In this document: positions 22,694 to 33,792 of the stretch, piece after piece | How the letters are laid out: each line of letters begins with the position of its first letter | Numbering within the stretch: the stretch's first letter is position 1 | Source of the DNA: Parietaria judaica | Lineage: Eukaryota; Streptophyta; Magnoliopsida; Rosales; Urticaceae | NCBI GenBank assembly: GCA_954871525.1 | Contig: OX940863.1 | Location: forward strand, 2,208,001 to 2,272,000 | Direction of reading: 5' to 3' | DNA: 64,000 nucleotides | Notes under the pieces: model-generated | The model's input: only the letters and a program-made list of their open reading frames with translations | Told to the model about the DNA's origin: nothing | Database searches by the model: none | Program-made: the position numbers and the translations under genes

Positions 22694-23386
22694 TGCTCTT
22701 GTATGAGTATAATTATTTTTGCCGAAAGTTTAATTAGTATTTTTGCCAAAATCTACCAAAAATATGATTTTTTTGCGAAATTCCAACCATTTTTTGCAAT
22801 TTTTACTCACAAAAAACGACAAACGATTTTCCACCCATGTGCCCCTGCGAATTTCGCGAAAAATGATAAAAAAAACCAACGAAACGAAAAGGTTTTCCTT
22901 TCGCATATCCTCGAAAAACAAAAATCGGTCGACATTTCCATGAAAAATCGCGAAATTTAACAACTTGGTCCAAAGTAACTTCACGGTTTGTTCGGTTTTT
23001 GATTTGTAAACCAGGCAAAGCCCTAATGAGAGAGCCCAAGTACAAACATTCATTGGCGGCAAAAGTATCAAACTTTTACCAACATAAACGATAGGGGTTT
23101 AAAACAAAGGAATAGTAACAAAAGCATTCCAAATCAACAAAAATCAAGCAACACATTTTTTTCATCTAATTGTTCCGTTGAATTCAATGTTAGATTACCG
23201 GATAAGCACATGGATATAACAATACTATGATAAAAATTGACCGTCTGTAAAAAATAATAATACAGAAAAATGCATCGTTTTACATTTGTAAATTTTGAAT
23301 TTTTTGCCGTTAATTTTATTACTTTAGACTCTATCCGGTTTAGTTAGTTAGAAATTTGAGTACCTTTACTCCAATTATACCTATAT

Positions 23387-23837
23387 AATACCCAGCGCTT
23401 GGTCAAAGAACCCCTCGTGTACCCAAAGTTTAAAAGTGGTGGTAAAAATATCCAAAGTCGCATTTGGGGAGTTGACCACTTCATTCTCGTAACGCCGTTA
23501 ACTTACCTGTTAACTATGGCCATGCAGACAAACGTTGGTTGCTGACATAACATTTTTTGTCACATGGATGAGCCCAAATCAGCCTCGTTTACGACAAAAC
23601 AACGAATTAAACCCCTAATAAATACTATTTAATACAACTAATTGAACCTCTAATGATTACACTTAACAAAACAAATTTGTCCACGTGGCCAGAGTTAACA
23701 GTAAGTTAACGACGTTAAGAGAATGGAGTGGTCAACTCCCTAAATGCGACTTTAGGTATTTTTGCCACCACTTTTAAACTTTGGGTACACGAGGGGTTCT
23801 TGGACCAAACTTTAGGTATTTTTGTCGTCATTAACCC
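23387..23837. mobile_element. Mutator-like foldback MITE, copy A (left end decayed)
   Basis: Two ~150-200-bp arms are inverted relative to each other: AAAAGTGGTGG...GTTGACCACT on the left and AGTGGTCAACTCC...CCACCACTTTT on the right. The right end (GTCATTAACCC) is intact at 23837. The left terminal ~16 bases are lost, so no target duplication can be shown. It is homologous to 32154-32622. Confidence 0.8.
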
Positions 23838-23840
23838 TAA

Positions 23841-23873
<33 letters not shown>

Positions 23874-24370
23874 GTACAAAATGTTTGTGTATATGTTATG
23901 AATTATGACATTTGCATTCAATTTGAGTTCAGAAGCGACAGCTAAGACCTGGCATGGTGTATTTGTTTTAGTAACCGAGACAAGTATGAAAGCTTGTCTC
24001 GTTTTTAACTTCAGAGATGCAATAATTGTCCATTCCAAACGGTCGCTTTAACACAGATTTATTGGATTAACACCAACGTTTAATCATGCTTTTATTTCCG
24101 TAATTTAGGAGATTAGTGACAACTGAAAACCGAACCCGAGCCGAGAACCGGACAGTAGGCCACCTTGACCTGGTTGTTGATTTTGAGCAACAACGGAAAA
24201 TGAATTTTAATTAATTGTTAGGATTTCGACCTAAATTCAAAATCTAACACACGCAAATAAGATATGGCTCGAGGAATTAAATGATTCTTTAAGAAGATAC
24301 ATCTCTTTGTTGCTTGTAAACTTCTTTTTAATCCGTCGTACACGTACAACGACAATAGCATGTGAAATAT

Positions 24371-25163
24371 TGTTGAGGTCGGATTTCGTCAAATCCATCT
24401 TCAACACAACTCGTGTCGTTTTGTTCATAAACGACATGAGGGAAGGCGAGGAAGTCCTCATCCAAGGAGGATTATTCCCGAGGGGGATCATCCGCGAGGA
24501 GGTCTAGCCACGAGGAGGGATGGTTAGCGTAAGAGCCAAACCACGATGAAGCGTCCCATCACGCTCGTCTCGAGGAATTTCGTCATGATGATCGGCGCAG
24601 AGCCCAATGACGGCTGAAGGGATGTGCATTTATTGAAGCCCACCTACCCACTCTGGCAGTCTGCTCTAGGAATGACATAAAGCATGGGTTAGCCACGCTT
24701 CCCTCAAATCACTCCTAGAGAAGCTAGTGATTGGATGTGACAGAGCAGAAGGGAGAAAATGAGAAGAAAAGAGACCCTAGTGATATGGATGGAAAGCTGG
24801 CAAAGTCCTCAGCCTATAAATACTATGAGAAACCTCATTGAGAAGGGAGGATGAGAAGGAGAGACTCTGCACGGAAGAGATGAGTTTCTAGAGAGAGAAA
24901 CTAGTTTTTAGAGAGAGAAACTCCAGAAAAAGAGAGATTTCTTTGTATTTTTGAGTACCGATCTATGGTAATCTGAATATATTGAGATTAGAGAGCGTCG
25001 TCGTGTATTTGTTCATCATACTCCGAGTGTCCAGCTAATCAACGGGAGAAACCGAGTCCTTTTTACGAATATAATAAATCAGGAATATTCGTGTTCATAT
25101 CATTATTGTGTTCTTTCGATTATTCTTGTGACTGGAAAAGGGCGGTGAAAAACCCCCTCTACA
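24371..25163 (+). repeat. 5' LTR
   Basis: 793 bp, TGTTGAGG to CTCTACA. A TATA box (TATAAATA at 24815-24822) probably marks the start of the R region about 30 bp further on. Confidence 0.95.
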
Positions 25164-25166
25164 GTT

Positions 25167-25177
25167 TGGCGCCCACC
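25167..25177 (+). promoter_or_regulatory. Probable primer-binding site of the LTR element
   Basis: TGGCGCCCACC begins three bases after the LTR. TGG is the complement of a tRNA 3' CCA end. The priming tRNA is not identified. Confidence 0.6.
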
Positions 25178-25584
25178 GTGGGGCTTAGTTTCTCTCTAAC
25201 TCACAGCCAGGAACTCGAAGAGATGACGACGAACGGCGACAACGACAACACCGAGCACTGATCTCATCTTTACCTTTGATAAATAAAACTGCATTCTTTC
25301 TGCGTTTTCTTACAGGCCTTGCCTTGAGCTTCGATTCGACAGGTCATTCGCCCCTATCAGACGCTCGAGGCAAAAGTTATGGACGCCGGAAGATTGGTCG
25401 CCGAGAGCGATGGCTTCGTCAAGCGCCTGCTCGTCGCCCGTCACTCCTCGGACCATATTCTCGTTTCTATTTATCATCTGCACGTGATTTCTAGTTTTTC
25501 TCGAAGATTATGTCTTGAGCTTCGATTCGATAGGTCATTTGCTCAAATCGGACGCTCGAGAAGAAAGTTACAGGTGTTAGAAGA

Positions 25585-26140
25585 CTCATCACAAAGAAGA
25601 GCTCGAGGAGCTCATCAAGGATGAGCTCGAGGAGCTCATCACGAAGAAGAGCTCGAGGAGCTCATCAAGGAGAGCTCGAGGAGCTCATCACGAAGGAGAG
25701 CTCGAGGAGCTCATCAAGGGTGAGCTCGAGGAGCTCATCACGAAGAAGAGCTCGAGGAGCTCATCACGAAGAAGAGCTCGAGGAGCTCATCACGAAGGAG
25801 AGCTCGAGGAGCTCATCACGAAGGAGAGCTCGAGGAGCTCATCACGAAGAAGAGCTCGAGGAGCTCATCACGAAGAAGAGCTCGAGGAGCTCATCAAGGA
25901 TGAGCTCGAGGAGCTCATCACGAAGAAGAGCTCGAGGAGCTAATCACGAAGAAGAGCTCGAGGAGCTCATCAAGGAGAGCTCGAGGAGCTCATCACGAAT
26001 AGGAGCTCGAGGAGCTCATCACGAAGGAGAGCTTGAGGAGTTCATCACGAAGTAGAAGCTCGAGGAGCTCATCACGAATAGCAGCTCGAGGAGCTCATCA
26101 CGAAGGAGAGCTCGAGGAGCTCATCACGAATAGAAGGTCG
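25585..26140. repeat. ~26-bp tandem repeat in LTR element interior
   Basis: About 20 copies of a unit GAGCTCGAGGAGCTCATCAC plus about six bases (CGAAGAA or variants), some shortened to ~17-24 bp. Because 26 is not a multiple of three, one continuous reading frame cycles through three peptides (SSRSSSR, RARGAHHE, EELEELITK) without a stop at 25621-26055. I do not regard it as a gene. Confidence 0.85.
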
Positions 26141-26394
26141 TCACCAAAAAGAGCTCGTCACCAGACAGCTCGTCATCAAAGAAAGCTCGCCTCCACCGGG
26201 AGATCATCAACGGAGACGCCATTATCAAAATTTTGAGAAGAGCTGATTGAGACGCGCCCGACGATGACGACCCTCATAAAAACTAAAGTTTGATGCAGAC
26301 ACGACGAGGTCTATCCTAACCACGGCGCAAAATCGGCGACGAAGTTGGCTGACCACATCGCAAAAAAAGGTAATCTACAAAATTACAAACAAAC

Positions 26395-27560
26395 CGGCGA
26401 GAGTGCCGAGAAAATTATTAAAAAAAATTTATATACGGCTAAGGGTGCCGAGCAAGCCCAAACCGGCGAGAGTGCCGAGGAAACAAACAAGGCGAGAGTG
26501 CCTATGGCGAGAGTGCCTATGGCGAGAGTGCCTATGGGGTCCTGGAAACTAATCGGCTCGTACCCGATGAAACCCAGCGACACCCACAAGTATTAACTAC
26601 GGCGAGAGTACCGAGAGAAAGAGGTACGGCGAGAGTGCCGAGAAAAAGAGGTACGGCTAAAGGCGCCGGGTAAGCCCGAGCCGGCTAGAGTGCCGAGTAA
26701 AAAGAAAAAATATTTACGGCTAAGGGCGCCGAGTATGCCCGAGCCGGCGAGAGTGCCGAGCAAAAAGAAAAAATATTTACGGCTAGGACGCCGAACAAGC
26801 CCATACCGGTGAGAGTGCCGAGAAAACTATGAAAATATATATATGTATACATACATAAAGGCGAGAGTGCCTAAGAGAAACTGCTTGGTGAGAGTGCCGA
26901 GCAGGGAGAAAAGGAAAAGAAATATACATACGGCTATGGCGCTGAGCAAGCCCATACCGGCGAGAGTGCCGAGAAAAAAAAAATACGGCTTGGGTGCCGA
27001 GCAAGCCCAAACCGGCGAGAGTGCCGAGAAAATAAAAAATATGGCTGGGACGCCGAACAAGCCCGATCCGGCGAGAGTGCCGAGAAAATTATGTTAAAAA
27101 AAATATACGGCTAAGGGTGCCGAGCAAGCCCAAACCGGCGAGAGTGCCGAGGAAACAAACAAGGCGAGAGTGCCTATGGCGAGAGTGTCAAGCCTTAAAT
27201 GCGAGAGTGCCTATGGGGTCCTGGAAGCTAATCGGCTCGTACCCGATGAAACCCAGCGACACCCACAAGTATTAACTACGGCGAGAGTGCCGAGAGAAAG
27301 AGGTACGGCGAGAGTGCCGAGAAAAAAGAGGTACGGCGAGAGTGCCAAGAAAAAGAGGTACGGCTAAGGGCGCCGAGTAAGCCCGAGCCGGCTAGAGTGC
27401 CGAGCAAAAAGAAAAAAATATTTACGGCTAAGGGCGCCGAGTATGCCCGAGCCGGCAAGAGTGCCGAGATAAAAGAGGCGAGAGAGCCCAAACAAAAGGC
27501 AAGAGTACCCACGGCGAGAGTGCCGAGAATAAAAAGAGGCGAGAGTGCCCAAAAATAGTG
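26395..27560. repeat. GGCGAGAGTGCC-type repeats with a ~680-bp internal duplication
   Basis: The motif GGCGAGAGTGCC(G/T)AG recurs dozens of times, mixed with A-rich spacers and TACGGCTAAGGGCGCCGAG-like units. Longer blocks are duplicated: the GGGTCCTGGAA...CCCGATGAAACCC segment occurs at 26535 and again near 27217. It has no conserved coding potential. Confidence 0.8.
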
Positions 27561-28446
27561 ATCCTCGATCACGACCAACGTGCCGTCGGGAGGGACACTC
27601 CTTTCCGACGAGCACGGATTTTCTCTTATACAACAGAGTAAGGCGTGATGCCCGACGACGACACACATGCCGAGGAACGATAGGTGATTCTTCAAACAAA
27701 CAGACAGCGAGTCTCTCGATGAAAAATCAACGATACCTGGGCCGCATCAGCGCCCGTCGGCCAATGTCGTCGCCAACGAGGGCCTCTATGACGACCGAAT
27801 ACTCTGGCTCATGACCAGGGAACCACGCCAACTTTCGAAGAAGAACCTGAGAACAACACACAACGAGAAGAATAAAGGAAGCACGACAAGGAGAAGAAAT
27901 AGCTCGGCGACATAACCACACAAGGAGCCGACGAAGCGATCGTCAACTTCGAGGATTAGTGAAGAAAAGCAATGCGAAAGAAAGAGTTAGTCATGAGCAA
28001 GGCAAAGGTTACTGCATCCGTGACATAGGCATCGTCATCGCGAGGAGACTAGCGCTGGAAGAAGTTCATCGCCACGATGAGTTCGTTGCTATAAGCGAGC
28101 TCGTCGTCGCGAGGAGCTTGCCGAAGAAGATCATCGCTGGAAGAAGTTCATCGCTGCGATGAGTTCGTCACTATAAGCGAGCTCATCGACGCAAAGAGTG
28201 TGTCGCCAAGAGAAGCTCGCCGCCATAAGAAAGATGCTTCACCCAACGAAACCAATTACAACTCAGCAGGATTCTACATCAGCTTCCCGAACGGAATCCA
28301 CCGATCAACAGACTATGATGAGGTTCTCCGACAAAGTTTCTCGGGGCAACCGCGTCAACTAAAGTGGTCGACGGAGTTCGCAAATAATATCCTTGACAGT
28401 TCACCGTTACACTCGTCTTTCATTTTACCAAGTGTTTACACTTGAT

Positions 28447-28462
28447 AAAATGGGGGACTAAC
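28447..28462 (+). promoter_or_regulatory. Polypurine-tract-like sequence before the 3' LTR
   Basis: AAAATGGGGGACTAAC directly abuts the 3' LTR, where plus-strand priming occurs in LTR retrotransposons. Confidence 0.6.
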
Positions 28463-29255
28463 TGTTGAGGTCGGATTTCGTCAAATCCATCTTCAACACA
28501 ACTCGTGTCGTTTTGTTCATAAACGACATGAGGGAAGGCGAGGAAGTCCTTATCCAAGGAGGATTATTCCCGAGGGGGATCATCCGCGAAGAGGTCTAGC
28601 CACGAGGATGGATGGTTAGCGTAAGAGCCAAACCACGATGAAGCGTCCCATCACGCTCGTCTCGAGGAATTTCGTCATGATGATCGGCGCAGAGCCCAAT
28701 GACGGCTGAAGGGATGTGCATTTATTGAAGCCCACCTACCCACTCTGGCAGTCTGCTCTAGGAATGACATAAAGCATGGGTTAGCCACGCTTCCCTCAAA
28801 TCACTCCTAGAGAAGCTAGTGATTGGATGTGACAGAGCAGAAAGGAGAAAAGGAGAAGAAAAAAGACCCTAGTGATATGGATGGAAAGCTGGCAAAGTCC
28901 TCAGCCTATAAATACTATGAGAAACCTCATTGAGAAGGGAGGATGAGAAGGAGAGACTCTGCACGGAAGAGATGAGTTTCTAGAGAGAGAAACTAGTTTT
29001 TAGAGAGAGAAACTCCAGAAAAAGAGAGATTTCTTTGTATTTTTGAGTACCGATCTATGGTAATCTGAATATATTGAGATTAGAGAGCGTCGTCGTGTAT
29101 TTGTTCATCATACTCCGAGTGTCCAGCTAATCAACGGGAGAAACCGAGTCCTTTTTACGAATATAATAAATCAGGAATATTCGTGTTCATATCATTATTG
29201 TGTTCTTTCGATTATTCTTGTGACTGGAAAAGGGCGGTGAAAAACCCCCTCTACA
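28463..29255 (+). repeat. 3' LTR
   Basis: 793 bp, six substitutions and no indels relative to the 5' LTR. It is followed directly by the AATAT target duplication. Confidence 0.95.
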
Positions 29256-29260
29256 AATAT

Positions 29261-29848
29261 TATTTAAAATACGTATGTTGCATTGGGTCTTTATAGCGTT
29301 CCAGTAAATCATAACACATTAATAATAACCGAGGACCGGGACCGGGACCGGGCGGGACAGTTTTTTATTTTTTGCTTAGAGGACAAGTGTAATGTTGCGA
29401 TGATGAGTAAGCTAAATGTTAAAAGATGTGGGGAATTCTGATTTCTGAGCATCACTGTGCATTTCAAGGTCTCCCGTGACCTATCCAATCTTAATATTAC
29501 CAATTAATCATAATTAATCAAACTTTAACCCTTCACTAAATATTAACAGTTTCAAGTATTTTTGGATAAATTCAAGAGCTAAAGTGTTCCTTCTATAATT
29601 ATAATTTAGGTCGTTTTACAACAAAAGTTGTAGCACTAATCATCATTATCATCTTCCTTTCTCTTTCTCTCTCTCTATATATGTCCCCACCTTTACACTA
29701 TTTAATTTAATTTAATTAATTATAACCTATTAAACCCTAATCCATGATTTAATCCCAACTCCAAAGCATACCCACGCCACGTCATCATCATACCTATTTT
29801 CCCCACTCTACAGACAACGCACGTGATCTCCACGCGCCGACGCCATGA
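29261..29848. other. Intergenic/3' flank of the DUF641 gene
   Basis: AT-rich, with an ACCGGGACCGGG repeat at 29333-29352. The part next to 29848 is probably the 3' UTR of the minus-strand gene. No other feature is seen. Confidence 0.6.
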
Positions 29849-31228
29849 TCACGATGAGCTCGCCGGAGAGAGATAGACCTGGCTCGGGATCACCATCTTC
29901 CCGATCTTGAACCCGGGAACGACGGTGAAGCCCACTCTGAGCTCGCCGGAGTAAGCCTCGCTGATCTCGCCGGAGGAGAACAGAGCCTCCTGGCTCGCGC
30001 AGGTCTCCATGTACACCTCCGAGAACCTGGACTTTCTCCTCACCTGAAACACCGTCACTTCCTCGCCGAACGAGAAGGCCAGGCAGTGGAGCAGCCAGAC
30101 CCGCTTCGCCATCTCCGCGAACGACCCGAAGAACGAGCTCTCCGGGTACCCGCATGACGTCACCACCTTCCTCTGCTTCAGGCTCCCGAAAACAGAGCAC
30201 TCCATCTTCGCGTGCACCACCTGCAGGTACTTCGCTCGAAGGAGCCTCGAGAACGACGAGCTCGGGTCCTGCGTGAAGAGCTGCTTCGGGCTCAGCGACG
30301 CGTGCTTCTTGAACCTCTCAAACGACGAAGCCGGGTCGTTTGAGACGGCCTCTTCGGTGTCTCCGAGGTTGAAGCTCGGCGAGTTGAACCCTTCGAACAT
30401 GGCTTTGCAGACGAAGGACTCGAAGGCGAAGCTCCGGTGGCTCGGCCTCAAGAAAGCGGCTTCGGGCTCGATGGACTTGGCGGCCAAGTCCAGGTCCCAG
30501 TTCGCGGCCTCCATCTCCCTGATCATCGCCTTCACGAAGGCCTTCACGGCGCGCGTGACGCACTGCGAGAAGTTGGTGAAGTGGGAAGGGCTCAGGGACG
30601 AGAGCTTCACGTGCTCGAACCCCGTCACGTCGAGCTTCTTCTCCAGCGTCCGGTTCAGCGAGACGGCGTCGTCGTGGCGCTTCCGGAGCGAGAAAAGCTC
30701 CGTGCTTTTCGCCTCCGCTTGCTTTCCGAGCTTCTTGATGGTGATCTCGTACGTCTTCATCACGGCCTGCTGCTCCTGAATCTCGGCGAGCATCGTCGTG
30801 ACTTGCGGCGAGAGGTCGAGTTCCCGCCGGAGGAAGCTCCTCTTGAGCTCGGAGATCGACCGGAGCTCGTCGACGACGGCCTGGTCGGCGAGCTGGATGA
30901 CGTCGCCGTTGTACGGGCTCTGCGCCGTCTGGAGCTCGGCGTAGGCGGCTTTGATGGACGTGATCCCGGCGAAGAGCTTGGCGACGAGGGCTTCCAAGAC
31001 GGCCCGGTTCTTGTCGGAGTCGGCCCGGTCCTTGGCGGTGGTGCTGCGTTGACTCTTGGCGTCGTCGGGGTCGTCCTTGACCGCCCTGCAGGACTGAGGG
31101 TTGAGGAGGCAGATGCCATTGGTGGAGGAGATCTTGGTGGCTGTTCTCATGTTGATCACTTTCTGGAAAGTCCGAGACAGCTTGCTCTTGCTGGTCGGAG
31201 GAGCTGGCTTCGCTCTCGCTGTGTCCAT
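29849..31228 (-). CDS. DUF641 family protein, GIL1/UNE1/IRKI-like, single exon
   Basis: One uninterrupted frame of 459 codons starts at an ATG in good context (GCCATGG) and ends with VYLSPASSS. Residues ~75-200 form the DUF641 region (LEALVAKLFAGITSIKAAY, QAVVDELRSISELKRSF), followed by a coiled-coil-like stretch and the conserved C-terminal half (ECSVFGSLKQRKVV, SFAEMAKRVWLLHCLAFSF, VGFTVVPGFKIG). Relatives include GRAVITROPIC IN THE LIGHT 1, the IRK-interacting protein and UNE1, implicated in growth, gravitropism and fertilisation; their biochemical activity is unclear. Its intronless structure and 459-residue length fit the UNE1 subgroup as I recall it, but I leave the symbol blank. The coding region is very GC-rich compared with its surroundings. 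A (GAA)n-(GA)n leader lies just upstream. Confidence 0.93.
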   Translation of the reverse strand: MDTARAKPAPPTSKSKLSRTFQKVINMRTATKISSTNGICLLNPQSCRAVKDDPDDAKSQRSTTAKDRADSDKNRAVLEALVAKLFAGITSIKAAYAELQTAQSPYNGDVIQLADQAVVDELRSISELKRSFLRRELDLSPQVTTMLAEIQEQQAVMKTYEITIKKLGKQAEAKSTELFSLRKRHDDAVSLNRTLEKKLDVTGFEHVKLSSLSPSHFTNFSQCVTRAVKAFVKAMIREMEAANWDLDLAAKSIEPEAAFLRPSHRSFAFESFVCKAMFEGFNSPSFNLGDTEEAVSNDPASSFERFKKHASLSPKQLFTQDPSSSFSRLLRAKYLQVVHAKMECSVFGSLKQRKVVTSCGYPESSFFGSFAEMAKRVWLLHCLAFSFGEEVTVFQVRRKSRFSEVYMETCASQEALFSSGEISEAYSGELRVGFTVVPGFKIGKMVIPSQVYLSPASSS

Positions 31229-31264
31229 GGCTTGCGTCGTGGGTTAGGGCATGGAGATTTATTA

Positions 31265-31326
31265 AGGAAGAAGAAGAAGAAGAAGAAGAAGAAGCTGAAC
31301 AGAGAGAGAGAGAGAGAGAGAGAGAG
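31265..31326. repeat. (GAA)n and (GA)n microsatellites in the DUF641 gene leader
   Basis: (GAA)10 at 31265-31294 and (GA)13 at 31300-31326, about 40-100 bp before the minus-strand ATG. In the transcript they would be CTT/CT-rich leader or core-promoter sequence, common in plant genes. Confidence 0.85.
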
Positions 31327-31329
31327 GTT

Positions 31330-32144
31330 TTAATGGTAAAAGAGTGCGAAAGTTTGACTATATATGAAAGAGCAAGACTCATGAGTGAGTGTGTACACAT
31401 AAAGTGAGAACAAAATAAAAAGGTATCGTTTAAAGCGCGGGAAAAGAAAATTAAATAAAAATAAAAGTTGATAAATATATTTATCGCCATTACAAAGTGG
31501 GCATTTTTTCACTCTAGATCTCAGAGAGTTTTTTAAGTAAATATTTTCTACTAATATTTTATTATATTTATGGATTGTTATTAGTTAAACAATTTATTTG
31601 AAAAATTCAGACAAATTTCGGATTAATGGATAACTATTTCTTTAAATTTATTTTCTGGCCTTAAGATAATTAAATCATTGTAATTATAATATGTTTCTAG
31701 TTATATTTGAAATAAGAATAAAATATATTGATTATAATTATAAGAAGAGTTCGGCGCTTTATCCATATTTTATGTGACTTTTATTTTTAATATTTAATAA
31801 TATATTTTAAATAGGCACTTTCATGGTTTCATTATTATTATTATTATTTATTTATTGAAATTTCGTAGTGTTTATTTTAGAAAATTTGAAATATAAATTT
31901 CTTGGCATAAGTAAGGATTTTTTCTTAGTCGAATATTCATGTTAACATTCTAGTTGCACTGAAAAATCTTACCGTTATTTATGATAGCTCTTTAATCATT
32001 GTGTGTTGCATGTGGCAATTATATATCACACAAGCGTGTATTTAATAAGAACAAATATTTTATCTTGTTTTCAATATATTCGTTGTCCAATTTTTTTAAC
32101 ATTGATGATAGTAAAACTAAAAAGCATTAATGTACGTTAAACAT
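31330..32144. other. AT-rich intergenic region upstream of the DUF641 gene
   Basis: Very AT-rich. Apart from short TA and ATT runs, I see no gene, terminus or structured repeat. Confidence 0.6.
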
Positions 32145-32153
32145 TATAAATTA

Positions 32154-32622
32154 GGGTAAATGACGGCAAAAATACTCAATGTTTGGTCAAAGAACCCATC
32201 GTCTACCCAAAGTTTAAAAGTGGTGGCAAAAATACCCAAAGTCACATTTGGGGAGTTGACCACTCCATTCTCGTAACACCGTTAACTTACCTGTTAATTT
32301 TGGCCACGTGGACAAATCTGTTTTGTTAAGTGTAGTCATTAGGGGTTCAATTAGTTGTGTTAAATAGTATTAATTAGGGGTTTAATTCCTTGTTTTATCG
32401 TAAACGAGGCTGATGTGGGCTCGTTCACGTGGCAAAAATTATTATGTCAGCAACTCACGTTTGTCCACGTGGCCAGAGTTAACGGGTAAGTAAACGGCGT
32501 TACGAGGATGGAGTGGTCAACTCCCCAAATGTGACTTTGGGTATTTTTGCCACCACTTTTAAACTTTAGGTACACGAGGGGTTCTTTGACCAAATTTTGG
32601 GTATTTTTACCGTCATTAACCC
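32154..32622. mobile_element. Mutator-like foldback MITE, copy B (intact, 469 bp, 9-bp TSD)
   Basis: Perfect 9-bp target duplication TATAAATTA at 32145-32153 and 32623-32631. Termini are GGGTAAATGACGG and its near reverse complement CCGTCATTAACCC. The inverted arms extend about 200 bp each, separated by a short AT-rich middle. A 9-bp duplication with long terminal repeats is typical of Mutator-like elements. No coding capacity. Arms contain GGCCACGTGGACAAA. Confidence 0.9.
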
Positions 32623-32631
32623 TATAAATTA

Positions 32632-33376
32632 AGAACTTTCCCCGTGTGATTTTCACCCCCTCAAACTACGTTGTTAAAGTTGAAATTAGAAGTTCAACTC
32701 CGCTATTTTGCATTCATGTAAGGAAAAACTTCAAACTATATAATACACTAGTAACTTAATAAAATTATAATACACTAGTAACAACATGTAATAATTTTGT
32801 TCGAAATAGTTGATCACGATTAAAATGTTCGATTTGTATATATAATATACTAACATAACGTGAGTTTCGTGGGAATATATGAAATTACATATGAATTATA
32901 TTGACGCAGTAATAAATAAAGCTTTTTAGTCGAGCATTACATTTCTATTCTTATTTGGCTGCGGTGTATTTGATATATCATATATGTATATAAATATAAT
33001 ATTATATATATATATATATATATTTGCTGCTAATTGCAATACAGAGAGATATGTAATGTATTGTGGAGCCCATGCAGCCACCAAATCAGATTGTGGGGCC
33101 AATTTAACTCACTCGGATCTCATCTACCACCATGGCATGCTCACCAATTTAATAAATATTGAAGCAAAATTAATTCATAGTTTCATGTTTTATAGTGTAA
33201 GATATAATTAAATTAATATTTTATATTTTATATTATATCCGGTTAGCTAGGAAACTTATAGAATTTAATTAGACTTGTTTGACTTGTAGTTGGTTGGCTA
33301 TATAGCTTTTCACTAAATACTCACGTTTGGAAATAATTTATATATATATATATTATATGTTTGGGATAATAGGCAT
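32632..33376. other. AT-rich intergenic region
   Basis: Contains (TA)n at about 33003-33023 and a short plus-strand open frame (32984-33211) with no recognisable similarity. I see nothing else. Confidence 0.55.
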
Positions 33377-33792
33377 ATTTGAACCAAGGTGCGAAATATC
33401 GCGAAAATCGAACGAAATTCGCACCGATTTTTGTTTTTCGGTGATTTGCGGAACGACAACCCTTTCGTTTCCTTGTCGTTTTACCAAATTTTGCGAAAAA
33501 TGAAACGACATTCGGCAAAAATAATTATACTCACAGAAGACCCCGCCTCGCCACGTCCGGTCGGTCGGACGGCGGCGCGCGCGTGTGGTGGTGTAACATT
33601 AACTTTCGGCAAAAATACCAATTAAACTTTCGGCAAAAATAATTATACTCACAGAAGACCCCACCTCGCCACGTCCGGTCGGACGGCGGCAGCGGCGCGC
33701 GCGCGTGTGGTGGTGTAACATTTGTGTGAGTCCTCCCCCATCCACAAAATCCTATGACCCTAAGGGCCCAAGCCCTTGTCCCTAATATTTGG

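Larger units (their letters stand above)
21899..22977. mobile_element. hAT-like non-autonomous element, copy 1 (1079 bp)
   Basis: The element is flanked by a perfect 8-bp target duplication, GTCCAAAG (21891-21898 and 22978-22985), and has short imperfect terminal inverted repeats (CAACGTTTAAAAT and CAAGTTGTTAAATTT). Subterminal copies of GCTTGCCGATG-type motifs are frequent. It has no transposase frame. It is homologous, in inverted orientation, to the element at 33385-34696. Internally it carries an snRNA-promoter-like module (22491-22533) and a G-rich tract (22660-22693). The 8-bp duplication suggests the hAT superfamily. Confidence 0.85.
24371..29255 (+). mobile_element. Non-autonomous LTR retrotransposon (LARD-like), 4885 bp
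   Basis: Two 793-bp LTRs (24371-25163 and 28463-29255) differ at only six positions (99.2% identity). They begin TG and end CA, and are flanked by the 5-bp target duplication AATAT (24366-24370 and 29256-29260). A TGGCGCCCACC primer-binding-like site starts 3 bp after the 5' LTR, and a purine-rich tract (AAAATGGGGGACTAAC) precedes the 3' LTR. The 3.3-kb interior contains no recognisable gag, protease, reverse transcriptase, RNase H or integrase motif. Instead it has two long blocks of short tandem repeats. It must therefore have depended on enzymes supplied by another element, and is recent. Confidence 0.93.

Noticed and set aside
22555..23071. Several 60-113-codon frames in hAT-like copy 1
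   Set aside because: They cross the GGGGT tract and subterminal repeats and are not conserved in copy 2; no transposase motif.
25621..26236. 144- and 67-codon frames in the LTR element interior
   Set aside because: Pure translation of a 26-bp tandem repeat in cycling frames; no gag or other retrotransposon motif.
26383..27699. Many frames of 60-139 codons on both strands in the GGCGAGAGTGCC block
   Set aside because: Repeat-derived and with A-rich junctions; no conserved domain.
30318..31490. Long open frames on both strands over the DUF641 gene (for example 390 codons minus, 298 codons plus)
   Set aside because: GC-rich codon usage keeps shadow frames open; only the 459-codon frame shows the DUF641 motifs.
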